A stretch of 64,000 nucleotides of DNA. Origin: Variovorax sp. JS1663. GTDB lineage: Bacteria; Pseudomonadota; Gammaproteobacteria; Burkholderiales; Burkholderiaceae_C. A model generated the notes under the pieces. It ran no database searches. It saw only the letters and a program-made list of their open reading frames with translations, and was not told the DNA's origin. The stretch is from positions 45,485-109,484 of the forward strand of contig NZ_LYMK01000021.1 in the NCBI RefSeq assembly GCF_002157355.1. Direction: 5' to 3'. Below are positions 38,008 through 47,496 of the stretch, one piece after another (the first letter of the stretch is position 1; every line of letters begins with the position of its first letter). Position numbers and translations under genes: made by a program.

Positions 38008-38934
38008 ATGAATCCCAGACACGCTCCCGGCCGCTGGTGGCGGCTCCCGCTCTTCCTGCTCTTGGCCCTGTGCGCATGGCTGTCGCCTGCGCACGCCTCG
38101 GACATCTTCGGTTACATCGACGAGAAGGGCACGGCCCATTTCGCGTCGGAGAAGCTCGACGAGCGATACCAACTCTTCTTCCGTGGCGGCCAGGCCTTCG
38201 ACACCGCTCAGGGCATCGGCCCGCTGGCGCGCGGCCGCGCGGGCGCGATCGACGGCAAGGTGCCGCGCGCATCGCAGTCGCTGCTGGCCCTGTTCGAGGC
38301 CTCGCCCAGCTACAAGCCTGCGCAGAAAGCCCTGCGCGAAGCAGCGCAGCGGCATGACATCGACTACGAGCTCCTGCAGGCCCTGGTCGCGACGGAATCG
38401 GGCTTCGATGCCCAGGCCGTCTCGCCCAAGGGCGCGCTGGGCCTGATGCAGCTGATGCCCGCGACCGCGCAGCGCTATGGCGTCGGCCCCGACAAGCGCG
38501 GCTCGATCGAGAAGAAGCTCTTCGATCCGTCCATCAACATCGGCGCCGGCGCGCGTTACCTGCGCGACCTGATCGCGATGTTTCCGGACGACATCTCGCT
38601 CGCACTCGCGGCCTACAACGCCGGCGAGGGCGCCGTGCAGCGCGCGGGCAACAAGATTCCGAACTACCGCGAGACGCAGAACTACGTGAAGACCGTGCTG
38701 CAGCTCTACGCCTACCTCAAGCCCTCGGCGGCCGCGGGCGGCGGCAAGGCGCCGGGCCGCGTGCGCATGGAGCTCGCGGCACCGCGCGGCGGCGCATTGG
38801 GGCGCGGCAACATGCCGTCGTCGCCGGGCGCGATGCCCGCCATGCCGGACCTGGCCGCAGCGCCGCAGGCCGCGGCCGAAGCGGATGCGAACCCGGCCTC
38901 GCTGAAGCTCTCGAATCGAATTTCCGGACAGTAA
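38008..38934 (+). CDS. lytic transglycosylase (SLT domain)
   Basis: A 308-residue exported protein: signal peptide (LPLFLLLALCAWLSPAHA), a short N-terminal domain (DIFGYIDEKGTAHFASEKLD) of the DUF4124 type, then the SLT domain with catalytic Glu in VATESGFDAQAVSPKGALG, LMQLMPATAQRYGV and LALAAYNAGEGAV. It cleaves peptidoglycan in the periplasm. The C-terminal 70 residues are Ala/Pro/Met-rich. A kelch gene follows after 11 nt. Confidence 0.93.
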   Translation: MNPRHAPGRWWRLPLFLLLALCAWLSPAHASDIFGYIDEKGTAHFASEKLDERYQLFFRGGQAFDTAQGIGPLARGRAGAIDGKVPRASQSLLALFEASPSYKPAQKALREAAQRHDIDYELLQALVATESGFDAQAVSPKGALGLMQLMPATAQRYGVGPDKRGSIEKKLFDPSINIGAGARYLRDLIAMFPDDISLALAAYNAGEGAVQRAGNKIPNYRETQNYVKTVLQLYAYLKPSAAAGGGKAPGRVRMELAAPRGGALGRGNMPSSPGAMPAMPDLAAAPQAAAEADANPASLKLSNRISGQ

Positions 38935-38945
38935 GGGAGGCCGCG

Positions 38946-40049
38946 ATGCAGCGCCGACGACTGGTCCTCGCGTGCGCGGCCCTGGCCCTCGACGGCACCG
39001 CGCGCGCGCAACCACTGCCGCATGCGCCGTCCTCGCCCGATCCCTACGCGCGCCTTCAGGGCGGCGTGCCGCATCACATGACGCCCGAGCAGGAGGCGCA
39101 GCGCGTCACCGACAGCCCCGCGCCGGCCGGCACGCCCGGGCGCTGGGTGGGACGCGCGGCGCTGCCGATCCCGCGCAGCGAGATGGCCTGGGCCACTGCG
39201 ACGCAAGGCCGCATGCACATCGTGGGCGGCTACGGCGAGGGCGCGGTCAACCGCGACTACCACCACGTCTACGACCCGGCCGCCGACCGCTGGTTGTCCG
39301 GCGCACCGCTGCCGCGCGGCGCCAACCACGTGGCAGTGGCGTCCGAAGGCGGGCGCGTGTGGGCCTTCGGCGGCTTCACCGAGCAGAACCGGCGCTCCGA
39401 CGACAAGGCCTTCGTCTACGAGATCGCCGATGACCGCTGGACCGCGATCGCCCCGCTGCCGCGCCCGCGCGGGGCTGGGGCGGCCGTGGTGCTCGACGGC
39501 ATGCTGCACCTGATCGGCGGCGCCTCCGAGCCGGCGGCCGAGCGCGCCAGCGTGGGCTGGCACGAGGTCTACGACCCGAAGGCGGACCGCTGGTCCGCGC
39601 GCAAGCCGCTGCCCGGCGCGCGCGACCACGTGGGCTGCGTGGCCCATGACGGGCGCATCCACGTGATCGGCGGCCGATTCAACACCTTCGAATACAACAC
39701 CGACCTGCACCACGTCTACCTGCCGGCGCGCGACACCTGGGAACTGCGCGCGCCCTTGCCCACCTCGCGCTCGGGCCATGGGCTGGTGGTGTACCGCGAC
39801 CGCTACTACGCCATGGGCGGCGAGGGCGGCTTCCTGGTCGGCGGCGTGCCGCGGCAGGCCAAGGTCTTCGGCCAGATGGAGAGCTACGACCCGCGCACCG
39901 ACCGCTGGCAGCGCCATGCGCCGATGACCACCCCGCGCCATGCGGTGGGCGCGGCGGTGATCGGCGACTGGATCTACGTCGCGGGCGGTGGCGCCGTGCT
40001 GGGCGGCAGCGTCCAGTCGGCGGTGCACGAGGCCTTCACGCTCGCCTGA
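38946..40049 (+). CDS. exported kelch-repeat beta-propeller protein
   Basis: A 367-residue protein with a signal peptide ([16 protein letters not shown]) and about five or six kelch blades, each with a GG and a later Tyr/Trp: [59 protein letters not shown] and [13 protein letters not shown]. Bacterial kelch propellers bind sugars or act as sialate mutarotases or oxidases; no catalytic motif is clear. AGGGAGG precedes the ATG. Probably cotranscribed with the transglycosylase gene. Confidence 0.9.
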   Translation: MQRRRLVLACAALALDGTARAQPLPHAPSSPDPYARLQGGVPHHMTPEQEAQRVTDSPAPAGTPGRWVGRAALPIPRSEMAWATATQGRMHIVGGYGEGAVNRDYHHVYDPAADRWLSGAPLPRGANHVAVASEGGRVWAFGGFTEQNRRSDDKAFVYEIADDRWTAIAPLPRPRGAGAAVVLDGMLHLIGGASEPAAERASVGWHEVYDPKADRWSARKPLPGARDHVGCVAHDGRIHVIGGRFNTFEYNTDLHHVYLPARDTWELRAPLPTSRSGHGLVVYRDRYYAMGGEGGFLVGGVPRQAKVFGQMESYDPRTDRWQRHAPMTTPRHAVGAAVIGDWIYVAGGGAVLGGSVQSAVHEAFTLA

Positions 40050-40126
40050 GTGGCCGATGGCCGGCCGGAGGCCGGGAGAGGGCCGACGCGGCCACTACAC
40101 TTGCCGCTCTCACAGACTCTCTCGCC

Positions 40127-42511
40127 ATGGATTCCCAACCTCCCCTCGATTTCCAGAGTCCCGAAGAGGACGGGGCCCTCACGCTGGCCGATTACGCGCA
40201 GACCGCCTACCTCGAATACGCGCTTTCGGTCGTCAAGGGCCGCGCGCTGCCGGACGTCAGCGACGGCCAGAAGCCGGTGCAGCGGCGCATCCTCTATTCG
40301 ATGTCGCGCATGGGCCTGGGCTTCGGCGGTGCCAACGGCACCGTCGGCGCCAAGCCCGTCAAGAGCGCGCGCGTGGTCGGCGACGTGCTGGGCCGTTTCC
40401 ACCCGCACGGCGACCAGGCCGCCTACGACGCGCTGGTGCGCATGGCGCAGGACTTCTCGCAGCGCTATCCGCTGGTCGACGGCCAGGGTAACTTCGGCAG
40501 CCGCGACGGCGACGGCGCCGCGGCCATGCGCTACACCGAGGCCCGGCTCGCCCGCATCACCAGCCTGCTGCTCGACGAGATCGACGAAGGCACGGTCGAC
40601 TTCATCCCCAACTACGACGGCTCCACCGACGAGCCGCGCCTGCTGCCCGCGCGCCTGCCCTTCACCCTGCTCAACGGCGCCAGCGGCATCGCGGTCGGCC
40701 TGGCCACCGAGATCCCCAGCCACAACCTGCGCGAGGTGGCCGACGCCTGCGTGGCGCTGATCAAGTCCAACGGCAAGCTCCCCGACGAGGAACTGTTCGC
40801 CCTGGTGCCCGGCCCCGACTACCCCGGCGGTGCGCAGATCATCAGCAGCCCGGCCGAGATCGCCGAGGCCTACCGCGGCGGCCGCGGCTCGCTCAAGGTG
40901 CGCGCGCGCTGGAAGATCGAGGACCTGGCGCGCGGCCAGTGGCAGCTGGTGGTGCATGAGCTCCCGCCGGGCGTCAGCTCGCAGAAGGTGCTGGAGGAGA
41001 TCGAGGAGCTCACCAACCCCAAGGTGCGCGCCGGCAAGAAGGCGCTGAGCGCCGAGCAGACCCAGCTCAAGGCGGCCGTGCTCGCGGTGCTCGACGGCGT
41101 GCGCGACGAGTCCAGCAAGGACGCGCCGGTGCGCCTGGTGTTCGAGCCCAAGACCTCGCGCATCAGCCAGGAGGAATTCATCACCACGCTGCTGGCGCAG
41201 ACCTCGCTCGAGAGCTCCGCGCCGATCAACCTCACGATGGTGGGCATCGACGGCAAGCCGACGCAGAAGTCGCTGCGCCAGATGCTGAACGAGTGGATCG
41301 CCTTCCGCGAGCTCACCGTCGAGCGGCGCTCGCGCCATCGCCTCGGCAAGGTGCAGGACCGCATCCACATCCTCGAGGGGCGGCAGCTGGTGCTGCTCAA
41401 CATCGACGAGGTGATCGCGATCATCCGCGCCTCGGACGAGCCCAAGGCCGCATTGATCGCCCGCTTCGGCCTCACCGATCGGCAGGCCGAGGACATCCTG
41501 GAAATCCGCCTGCGCCAACTCGCGCGGCTGGAGGCCATCAAGATCGAGCAGGAGCTGAAGAACCTGCGCGAGGAGCAGAAGAAGCTGGAAGACATCCTCG
41601 GCAGCCCGGCCGCGCTGCGCCGCCTGCTGGTCAAGGAGATCGAGACCGATGCCAAGACCTTCGAAGACCCGCGCCGCACGCTGATCCAGGCCGAGAAGCG
41701 TGCCGTGGCCGAGGTGCGCGTGGTGGACGAGCCGGTCACGGTGATCGTCTCGCAGAAGGGCTGGGTGCGCACGCAGAAGGGCTGGGCCAGCGAGCGGACC
41801 AACGGCGCGGGCGCGCCCGAGTACAGCTTCAAGTCCGGCGATGCGCTCTACGGCGCCTTCGAATGCCGCTCGGTCGACACGCTGCTGGTCTTCGGCACCG
41901 CCAAGGACAAGAGCGTGCGCGTCTACAGCGTGGCCGTGGCCTCGCTGCCGGGCGGCCGCGGCGACGGCCAGCCGATCACGACGCTGATCGACCTGGAGAG
42001 CGGCACGCATCCCGCGCACTACTTCGCGGGCCCGGCCGGCGCCGCGCTGCTGCTGGCCAGCACGGGTGGCTTCGGCTTCATCGCCTCGGTCGAGAACATG
42101 ATCTCGCGCCAGCGCGGCGGCAAGGCCTTCGTCGACGTGGGCGAGGGCGAACAGCTGTGCCGGCCCTCGCTGGTGGGCGGCGCGAGCGGCGCCGAGCCGA
42201 TGCCGCCGGCCACCCATGTGGCCTGCGCCTCCGCCGGCGGGCGCATCCTGACCTTCGAGATCCTCGAGATGAAGGCGCTGCCCAAGGGTGGCCGCGGCCT
42301 CACGCTGATCGACCTCGATGCCAAGGACACCCTGGCGGGTGCCGCGGCCTACACGCGCAGCGTGAAAATCGAAGGCATCGGCCGCGGCGGCAAGGAGCGC
42401 GAGGAGACGCTGGAGATCCGCAGCCTCAACAACGCCCGCGGCAGCCGCGCGCGCAAGGGCAAGGCGGCGGACCTGGGCTTCAAGCCCAGCGGCATCGTCC
42501 GCGTGCTCTGA
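40127..42511 (+). CDS. parC: DNA topoisomerase IV subunit A
   Basis: A 794-residue type IIA topoisomerase breakage-reunion subunit. The catalytic Tyr is Y136 in [10 protein letters not shown]. The quinolone region reads [19 protein letters not shown]: residue 97, the position of Ser80 in E. coli ParC, is Gln, and Asp replaces Glu84. The C-terminal beta-pinwheel contains divergent repeats. It pairs with ParE encoded 3.3 kb upstream. TACACT at 40096 may be the -10 box. Confidence 0.96.
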   Translation: MDSQPPLDFQSPEEDGALTLADYAQTAYLEYALSVVKGRALPDVSDGQKPVQRRILYSMSRMGLGFGGANGTVGAKPVKSARVVGDVLGRFHPHGDQAAYDALVRMAQDFSQRYPLVDGQGNFGSRDGDGAAAMRYTEARLARITSLLLDEIDEGTVDFIPNYDGSTDEPRLLPARLPFTLLNGASGIAVGLATEIPSHNLREVADACVALIKSNGKLPDEELFALVPGPDYPGGAQIISSPAEIAEAYRGGRGSLKVRARWKIEDLARGQWQLVVHELPPGVSSQKVLEEIEELTNPKVRAGKKALSAEQTQLKAAVLAVLDGVRDESSKDAPVRLVFEPKTSRISQEEFITTLLAQTSLESSAPINLTMVGIDGKPTQKSLRQMLNEWIAFRELTVERRSRHRLGKVQDRIHILEGRQLVLLNIDEVIAIIRASDEPKAALIARFGLTDRQAEDILEIRLRQLARLEAIKIEQELKNLREEQKKLEDILGSPAALRRLLVKEIETDAKTFEDPRRTLIQAEKRAVAEVRVVDEPVTVIVSQKGWVRTQKGWASERTNGAGAPEYSFKSGDALYGAFECRSVDTLLVFGTAKDKSVRVYSVAVASLPGGRGDGQPITTLIDLESGTHPAHYFAGPAGAALLLASTGGFGFIASVENMISRQRGGKAFVDVGEGEQLCRPSLVGGASGAEPMPPATHVACASAGGRILTFEILEMKALPKGGRGLTLIDLDAKDTLAGAAAYTRSVKIEGIGRGGKEREETLEIRSLNNARGSRARKGKAADLGFKPSGIVRVL

Positions 42512-42521
42512 GGAGGCGCAC

Positions 42522-42704
42522 ATGGACTTCGGGCCGGTCGGCATCTTCATCCTGGTCGTGACCTGCGCCTGCAGCTTCCTGCTCGCGCGTTGGCTGTCGA
42601 AGCGCACGCGCGACAAGCGCAGTGAGCGCGAGCGCCAGGCCAGGGAGGCCTCGGACAGCCGCCAGGTGCGGCGCGCCCGCGAGCGGCGCCGCGCGGGCCG
42701 CTAG
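42522..42704 (+). CDS. 60-residue single-pass membrane protein after parC
   Basis: The protein begins MDFGPVGIFILVVTCACSFL with one membrane helix, followed by a strongly basic, helical tail (KRTRDKRSERERQAREAS, VRRARERRRAGR). It starts 10 nt after parC and its TAG lies inside the 34-bp direct repeat at 42700. No family recognised. Confidence 0.75.
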   Translation: MDFGPVGIFILVVTCACSFLLARWLSKRTRDKRSERERQAREASDSRQVRRARERRRAGR

Positions 42705-42733
42705 AAGCGCCGGCGCATCTCGATCTGGCGAAG
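42700..42733. repeat. 34-bp direct repeat, left copy
   Basis: Identical over 34 bp to 49351-49384, same orientation. It corresponds to the 3' end of the GNAT gene (protein end LRQIEMRRRF). Weaker similarity continues for about 25-30 bp to the right. Confidence 0.9.
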
Positions 42734-42772
42734 TGCGGGGGGCAGGCCCCGAGGCTGTCCCAGAGCCCACAG
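42701..42772 (-). pseudogene. 3'-end remnant of a GNAT acetyltransferase gene
   Basis: Translated on the minus strand this piece gives LGQPRGLPPALRQIEMRRRF, matching the C-terminus of the intact GNAT protein encoded at 49352-50188 (ARGLAPALRQIEMRRRF) up to the same stop codon. Upstream of it no further GNAT sequence is recognisable. Confidence 0.8.
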
Positions 42773-42816
42773 TCTTCGTAAGCCCGGTTTCCAGCCGTCC
42801 ACGCGAAGCCCTCGGC

Positions 42817-43821
42817 CTAGAGCCAGCCCTTGATCCGGGCCGTCATGGTTTCCGTCGAAATGCCGTAGCGGTCGTGCAGCGTCGGCAGTGCGCCCGCATC
42901 GAGGAACGCATCCGGCAGCGCGATCTGGCGGAACTGCTTCGGTGCATTGCCGGTGTTCAGCAGCAGGCCGGCCACTGCCTCGCCCAGGCCGCCAATGACC
43001 GAGTGGTTCTCCGCCACCACCACGAGGCGGCCAGCGCGCTTGACTTCCGAAAGGATCGTCGCCTCGTCCAGCGGTTTGATGGTCGGCACATGCAGCACCG
43101 CAGCCTTGACGCTGTCTTTCTCCAACGCCTGCGCGACTTCGAGCGAGCGCATGGTCATGAAGCCGCTGGAGATGATCAACACGTCCTGACCGTCGCGCAG
43201 CAGCTTGGCTTTGCCCAGCTCGAACTTGTAGTCGTATTCGTCGAGCACCAGGGGCACATTGCCACGCAACAGGCGCATGTACACCGGGCCCGGGTGGTCG
43301 GCAATCTGCGGCACGGCCTGCTCGATGTCCAGCGCGTCGCAGGGGTCGACGATGGTCAGCCCCGGGATGCCCCGCATCAGTGCCAGGTCCTCGGTGGCCT
43401 GATGGCTGGGTCCATAGCCGGTGGTCAGGCCCGGGAGCGCACAGCACATCTTGACGTTGAGGTTCTCCTCGGCGATCACCTGATGCACGAAGTCGAAAGC
43501 GCGACGCGTTCCGAACACGGCGTAGGTGGTGACGAAGGGAATGAACCCTTCCTTCGCCATGCCGCCGGCGGCGCCCATGAGCAGTTGCTCCGCCATGCCC
43601 ATCTGGAAGAAGCGTTCGGGATAGGCCTGGCCGAACAGGTGCAGGTCGGTGTACTTGGCGAGGTCGGCCGTCATGCCGACGATCTCGGGGCGCTCGCGGC
43701 CCAGTTCGACGAGGGCCTTGCCGAAGGGGGCAGCCTTCACGCGCTGGCCCTCGCCGGCAATGGAGGCGATCATGGCCGAGGTCGTCAGGCGTGGCTTGGC
43801 CGGGGTGGTCGTGGTGTTCAT
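42817..43821 (-). CDS. split transketolase, C-terminal subunit
   Basis: A 334-residue protein containing the pyrimidine-binding and C-terminal domains of transketolase: FGKALVELGRERPEIVGMTADLAKYTD, FQMGMAEQLLMGAAGGMAKEG (catalytic Glu for thiamine diphosphate), GPSHQATEDLALMRGIPG and the C-terminal VAENHSVIGGLGEAVAG. It forms the second half of a two-subunit enzyme with the gene upstream (11 nt gap). AGAGG precedes the ATG at 43821. Last gene of the TRAP operon. Confidence 0.93.
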   Translation of the reverse strand: MNTTTTPAKPRLTTSAMIASIAGEGQRVKAAPFGKALVELGRERPEIVGMTADLAKYTDLHLFGQAYPERFFQMGMAEQLLMGAAGGMAKEGFIPFVTTYAVFGTRRAFDFVHQVIAEENLNVKMCCALPGLTTGYGPSHQATEDLALMRGIPGLTIVDPCDALDIEQAVPQIADHPGPVYMRLLRGNVPLVLDEYDYKFELGKAKLLRDGQDVLIISSGFMTMRSLEVAQALEKDSVKAAVLHVPTIKPLDEATILSEVKRAGRLVVVAENHSVIGGLGEAVAGLLLNTGNAPKQFRQIALPDAFLDAGALPTLHDRYGISTETMTARIKGWL

Positions 43822-43832
43822 TGCATGTCCTC

Positions 43833-44672
43833 TCAGGGGCGGTTCTGGTCCAGGTGGTCGATGGCCTGCTGCCATTCGGGCGGATCGACGCGGATGAAGT
43901 GGTTCTTGTCGCGCGTCTCGAGGAAAGGAACGCCTTTGCCCATCAGCGTGTCGAAGAGGATCACGCGGGGCTTCGCGACCTTCAGGTTCTTGGCAGCATC
44001 GAAGGCAGCCACCACGGCAGGCAGGTCGTTGCCGTCCACGCGCTGAACGTGCCAGCCGAAGGCGGCCCACTTGTCGGCCAGCGGCTCGAAGCCGAGTACC
44101 TTGCCCGAGGCGCCGTCGGCCTGCTGATTGTTGATGTCGACCAGACAGATCAGGTTGCCCAGCCCATGGTGGGCGGCGGACATCGCAGCCTCCCAGGTCG
44201 AGCCCTCGTCCAGCTCGCCGTCCGACATCGAGTTGTAGACGAACGAGGCGCTGCCCTTGTGGCGCAGGCCGAGCGCCATACCGACCGCGATCGGCAGGCC
44301 CTGGCCCAGCGAGCCACCCGACATTTCCATGCCGGGCGTGTAGGTCGCCATGCCCGACATGGGAAGTCGGCTGTCGTCGCTGCCGTAGGTTTCGAGTTCT
44401 TCCTCGGGCACGATGCCGGCCTCGATGAGCGCGGCGTAGAAGGCAATGGCGTAGTGGCCGTGCGAGAGCAGAAAGCGATCGCGGCCTTCCCAGCGCGGGT
44501 CTTCCGGCCGGTAGTTCATGGCGTGGCCGTAGGCGGCGGCGAGCACATCGGCCCAGCCGAGCGCCTGGCCGATGTAGCCCTGGCCTTGCACTTCGCCCAT
44601 GCGCAGGGCGTAGCGGCGGATTCGATGAGCCCGCTCGGAAAGTGCGGAGAGGTCGGTCATTTGTGTTTCCAT
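43833..44672 (-). CDS. split transketolase, N-terminal subunit
   Basis: A 279-residue protein with the thiamine-diphosphate-binding domain: MSDGELDEGSTWEAAMSA and CLVDINNQQADG (diphosphate/Mg motif), HGHYAIAFYAAL, GGSLGQGLPIAVGMALG. Two-subunit transketolases are frequent in catabolic clusters. ATG 44672 or an internal ATG at 44660, which has GGAAA at good spacing, may be used. It sits between the TRAP permease and the C-terminal subunit. Confidence 0.93.
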   Translation of the reverse strand: METQMTDLSALSERAHRIRRYALRMGEVQGQGYIGQALGWADVLAAAYGHAMNYRPEDPRWEGRDRFLLSHGHYAIAFYAALIEAGIVPEEELETYGSDDSRLPMSGMATYTPGMEMSGGSLGQGLPIAVGMALGLRHKGSASFVYNSMSDGELDEGSTWEAAMSAAHHGLGNLICLVDINNQQADGASGKVLGFEPLADKWAAFGWHVQRVDGNDLPAVVAAFDAAKNLKVAKPRVILFDTLMGKGVPFLETRDKNHFIRVDPPEWQQAIDHLDQNRP

Positions 44673-44685
44673 GAAGATGAGGTGG

Positions 44686-45945
44686 TCAACGGATGGTCAG
44701 CCAGGGGAGATACGCGAAGCCGAGCAGCAGCGCGATGGCAACCCCATAGAAGGGAATCAGCTCCTTCACGACATCGCCGATACGCACCTTGGCGATCGAG
44801 CTGGTGATGAAGAGCGTGGTGCCGATGGGCGGGTGGTACAGCCCGATGGAGAGGTTCACGATCATCATGATCCCGAGCTGCACGGTGTCCATGCCGACGG
44901 CTGCAGCCAGCGGAACGAACATGGGCGTGAGCAGCAGCACGGCTGCGGGCAGGTCGATGAACATGCCGGTGGCCAGCATGATCAGGTTCATCGCCAGAAT
45001 GATCATCCAGGGCGACTGGAGCGTCTCCTTGGCGAAGCGGGTGAACTCGGCCGGCAGTTGTTCGTAGGTGACGATCCATCCCACCACGCTGGAGGCCATG
45101 ATGATCAGCAGGACCACGCCGGTGGAGATGCCGGCCTCGATCGCGGCATGCTTGAGCTTGGCGAGCGTCAGGTCGCGGTAGATGACGCCGGCCACCACCA
45201 GTGCGTACAGCGTGGACATCACGCTCACCTCGGTCGGCGTCGCGATGCCGAAGCGCAGGAAGACGATGATCAGCACCGGCATGAGCAGGGCGGGGCCCGC
45301 AAAAGCCAGCTGCTTGCCGAAGGCGCTCCACTGGAAGGGCGTGGTGTCGCGTGGGAAGTTGCGCCGCCGCCCCTGAACGTAGCAGACCAGCATGAAGCCG
45401 CCGCACATCAGCAGGCCGGGCAGGATGCCCGCGACGAACAGTGCGCCGATCGACGCGCCCGAGACCAGCGCGTACACGATCATCGGGATCGAGGGCGGGA
45501 TCAGGATGTCGATGGTGGCGGCTGCGGCCAGCGTGCCTGCCGCGAACGGAGCGGGGTAGCCGAGGCGCTTCAGCCAGGGGATCAGCATCGAGCCGATGGC
45601 CGAGGCATCCGCCACCGCCGAGCCCGAGACGCCGCCGAAGATGGTGGAGGACAGCACACCTACCTGTGCCGGCCCGCCGTGCACGCGGCCGATCATCATC
45701 GACAGCAGGTCGACCAGGCTCTTGCCGAGTCGCCCGCTGACCATCAGTGCGCCGGTCAGCATGAAGAAGGGAATGGCGATGAGCGGAAAGCTCTGGGTCT
45801 GGGCCAGCATCTGCTCGATCGCCAGGTGCACGGGCACCCGGTCGATGAGCAACAGACCACCCACGGAGGCCAGCACCAGCGCATGGGCGATCGGGATCGA
45901 CAACAGCGCCGCGGCGACGAAGAGAACGATGATCACTGCGGTCAT
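44686..45945 (-). CDS. TRAP transporter large permease (DctM type)
   Basis: A 419-residue membrane protein with about twelve helices and typical DctM motifs: IPFFMLTGALMVSGRLGKSL, STIFGGVSGSAVADASAIGS, LIPPSIPMIVYALVSGASI and IGLYHPPIGTTLFITSSIA. It forms the sodium-driven channel of the transporter together with the small permease. It begins 1 nt after the stop of the small permease gene. Confidence 0.95.
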   Translation of the reverse strand: MTAVIIVLFVAAALLSIPIAHALVLASVGGLLLIDRVPVHLAIEQMLAQTQSFPLIAIPFFMLTGALMVSGRLGKSLVDLLSMMIGRVHGGPAQVGVLSSTIFGGVSGSAVADASAIGSMLIPWLKRLGYPAPFAAGTLAAAATIDILIPPSIPMIVYALVSGASIGALFVAGILPGLLMCGGFMLVCYVQGRRRNFPRDTTPFQWSAFGKQLAFAGPALLMPVLIIVFLRFGIATPTEVSVMSTLYALVVAGVIYRDLTLAKLKHAAIEAGISTGVVLLIIMASSVVGWIVTYEQLPAEFTRFAKETLQSPWMIILAMNLIMLATGMFIDLPAAVLLLTPMFVPLAAAVGMDTVQLGIMMIVNLSIGLYHPPIGTTLFITSSIAKVRIGDVVKELIPFYGVAIALLLGFAYLPWLTIR

Positions 45946-45946
45946 T

Positions 45947-46462
45947 TCATGCTCCGTGCGCGGCGGCTTCCGCCTGTTCTTCGGTGCTTTCCTGGACGCC
46001 CCGCCACACTTTGGGCAGGTGACAGAGCGTAGTGAGGGCCAGCAGGCCGAAGCCCAACATCAGGCACCAGACGCTGTAGGAGCCAGGCACCTGCAGCATT
46101 GGCGTCCGCTCGTCGGCTGCGACCTCGGCCAACGGCCAGGCCATTGCGGCCAGCGAGCCGTACAGCACCGCCACCACCAGCGAGCCGCCTCCCAGCACCC
46201 AGCGGCGTGCAGTGCCGAGCTTCTGTGTGAGAAGCACCACGGCGATGTGCGAGCCGTGCTGCGCGGCCAGCACGACGCCGGCCATGATCATCCAGGGGAA
46301 CAGCAGTTCCGGCAGTTCGGAGGCCGAGGCCAGGCTGGTGCCCGAGACGTAGCGAAGGAACACGTTGGCGCTGAGGATCGCGAACACCACCGACAGCGTG
46401 AGGTAGAGCACGCCGCGGCACAACGTGCCGATCGTGCGGTCGATCAAGTCAAGAACTTGCAT
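45947..46462 (-). CDS. TRAP transporter small permease (DctQ type)
   Basis: A 171-residue protein with four membrane helices (LYLTLSVVFAILSANVFLRY, ELPELLFPWMIMAGVVLAAQ, GSLVVAVLYGSLAAMAWPLA, YSVWCLMLGFGLLALTTLCH). Length and topology fit DctQ. The ATG at 46462 (MQVLDLIDR) is chosen over an upstream extension. It lies 19 nt after the binding-protein gene. Confidence 0.92.
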   Translation of the reverse strand: MQVLDLIDRTIGTLCRGVLYLTLSVVFAILSANVFLRYVSGTSLASASELPELLFPWMIMAGVVLAAQHGSHIAVVLLTQKLGTARRWVLGGGSLVVAVLYGSLAAMAWPLAEVAADERTPMLQVPGSYSVWCLMLGFGLLALTTLCHLPKVWRGVQESTEEQAEAAAHGA

Positions 46463-46481
46463 ACGAGCTTCCCGGTGCGGC

Positions 46482-47456
46482 CTACTGGGCATGCTGCATC
46501 ACGCGCTTGACGAAGTCGCCGGTCGCGCCGCTCGACCACTTGTTGTAGACGCTGCGGGTGGCCTCGACGAACGGGCCGCGCTGAACCGTTTCGACCTGCA
46601 CGCCCTTGGCCTTGAGTTCGGCCAGCAGCTTCTCGTCGGCTTCCTTGGACAGCTTGCGCTGGTACTGCGTCGCCTCCACCGCCGCTTCCTGGAACAGCTT
46701 CTGGTCGGCGGGATTCAGGCGGTCCCAGGAGCGCTTGCTCATCACGAATGGGTTCGCCTGGTAGTTGTGGCCGGTCAGCGACAGGTACTTCTGCACTTCG
46801 TACAGCTTGGCCGAGGCAATGTTGGCGAGCGGGTTCTCCTGCCCATCTACCACGCCCTGCTGCAGCGCCACGTACAACTCGGAGAACTTGATCTGCTGCG
46901 CGTCCGCACCGAGCGCCTGCATGATGTCCATGGTCATGGCGTCCGGGGGCGTGCGGATCTTCAGGCCCTTCATGTCGGCCGGCGACTTGATCGGGCGCTT
47001 GCCGTTGGTGATGTGGCGAATGCCGTTGTCCCAGTAGCCCAGCACCACCATCCCCTTCGCCGCGGTGCGCTTGGCCAAGTCTTCGCCGACGGGGCTGTCG
47101 AGCAGCTTCCAGGCGCTTTCGATGTCCTTGAACAGGAAGGGCAGGCCGAGCGCCGCGTATTCCGGCACGACGTTGGCGATCGCGCCCTGGCTGTTGGCGG
47201 ACATGTCCAGCGTGCCGGAGCGCAGTGCCGTCACCATGGCGGCGTCGTCGCCGAGCTGCGACGAGTGCGCGACCTGCACCTCGTAGCGGCCGCTGGTCCT
47301 GGCCTTGATGGATTCGGCGAACTTGATGGCGGCCTCGTGCCGCGGATTTCCAGGCGCTGCGCCATGGCCCAGCGTGAGCTTGGTGGTCTGCGCCTGTGCC
47401 GTCGCCGCGACAGCGGATGCGATCAAGGCGGCGAGGACGAGATGTCTGCGTTGCAT
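46482..47456 (-). CDS. TRAP transporter periplasmic binding protein (DctP type)
   Basis: A 324-residue exported protein (signal to AQAQ). DctP motifs: KLTLGHGAAPGNPRHEAA, DMKGLKIRTPPDAMTMDIMQ with the Arg that grips the substrate carboxylate, and LQQGVVDGQENPLANIASA. A substrate with a carboxylate, such as a sugar acid, is therefore likely. It follows the SDR gene by 40 nt. Confidence 0.94.
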   Translation of the reverse strand: MQRRHLVLAALIASAVAATAQAQTTKLTLGHGAAPGNPRHEAAIKFAESIKARTSGRYEVQVAHSSQLGDDAAMVTALRSGTLDMSANSQGAIANVVPEYAALGLPFLFKDIESAWKLLDSPVGEDLAKRTAAKGMVVLGYWDNGIRHITNGKRPIKSPADMKGLKIRTPPDAMTMDIMQALGADAQQIKFSELYVALQQGVVDGQENPLANIASAKLYEVQKYLSLTGHNYQANPFVMSKRSWDRLNPADQKLFQEAAVEATQYQRKLSKEADEKLLAELKAKGVQVETVQRGPFVEATRSVYNKWSSGATGDFVKRVMQHAQ

Positions 47457-47496
47457 GATGTTTGTCTCCAGTGGTGGTCGAAATCGGTCGGTCGGG

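Noticed and set aside
42701..43447. 248-residue minus-strand frame across the transketolase 3' end
   Set aside because: Most of it is a frame shadow of transketolase; only its last 20 or so codons are meaningful, as the GNAT remnant.
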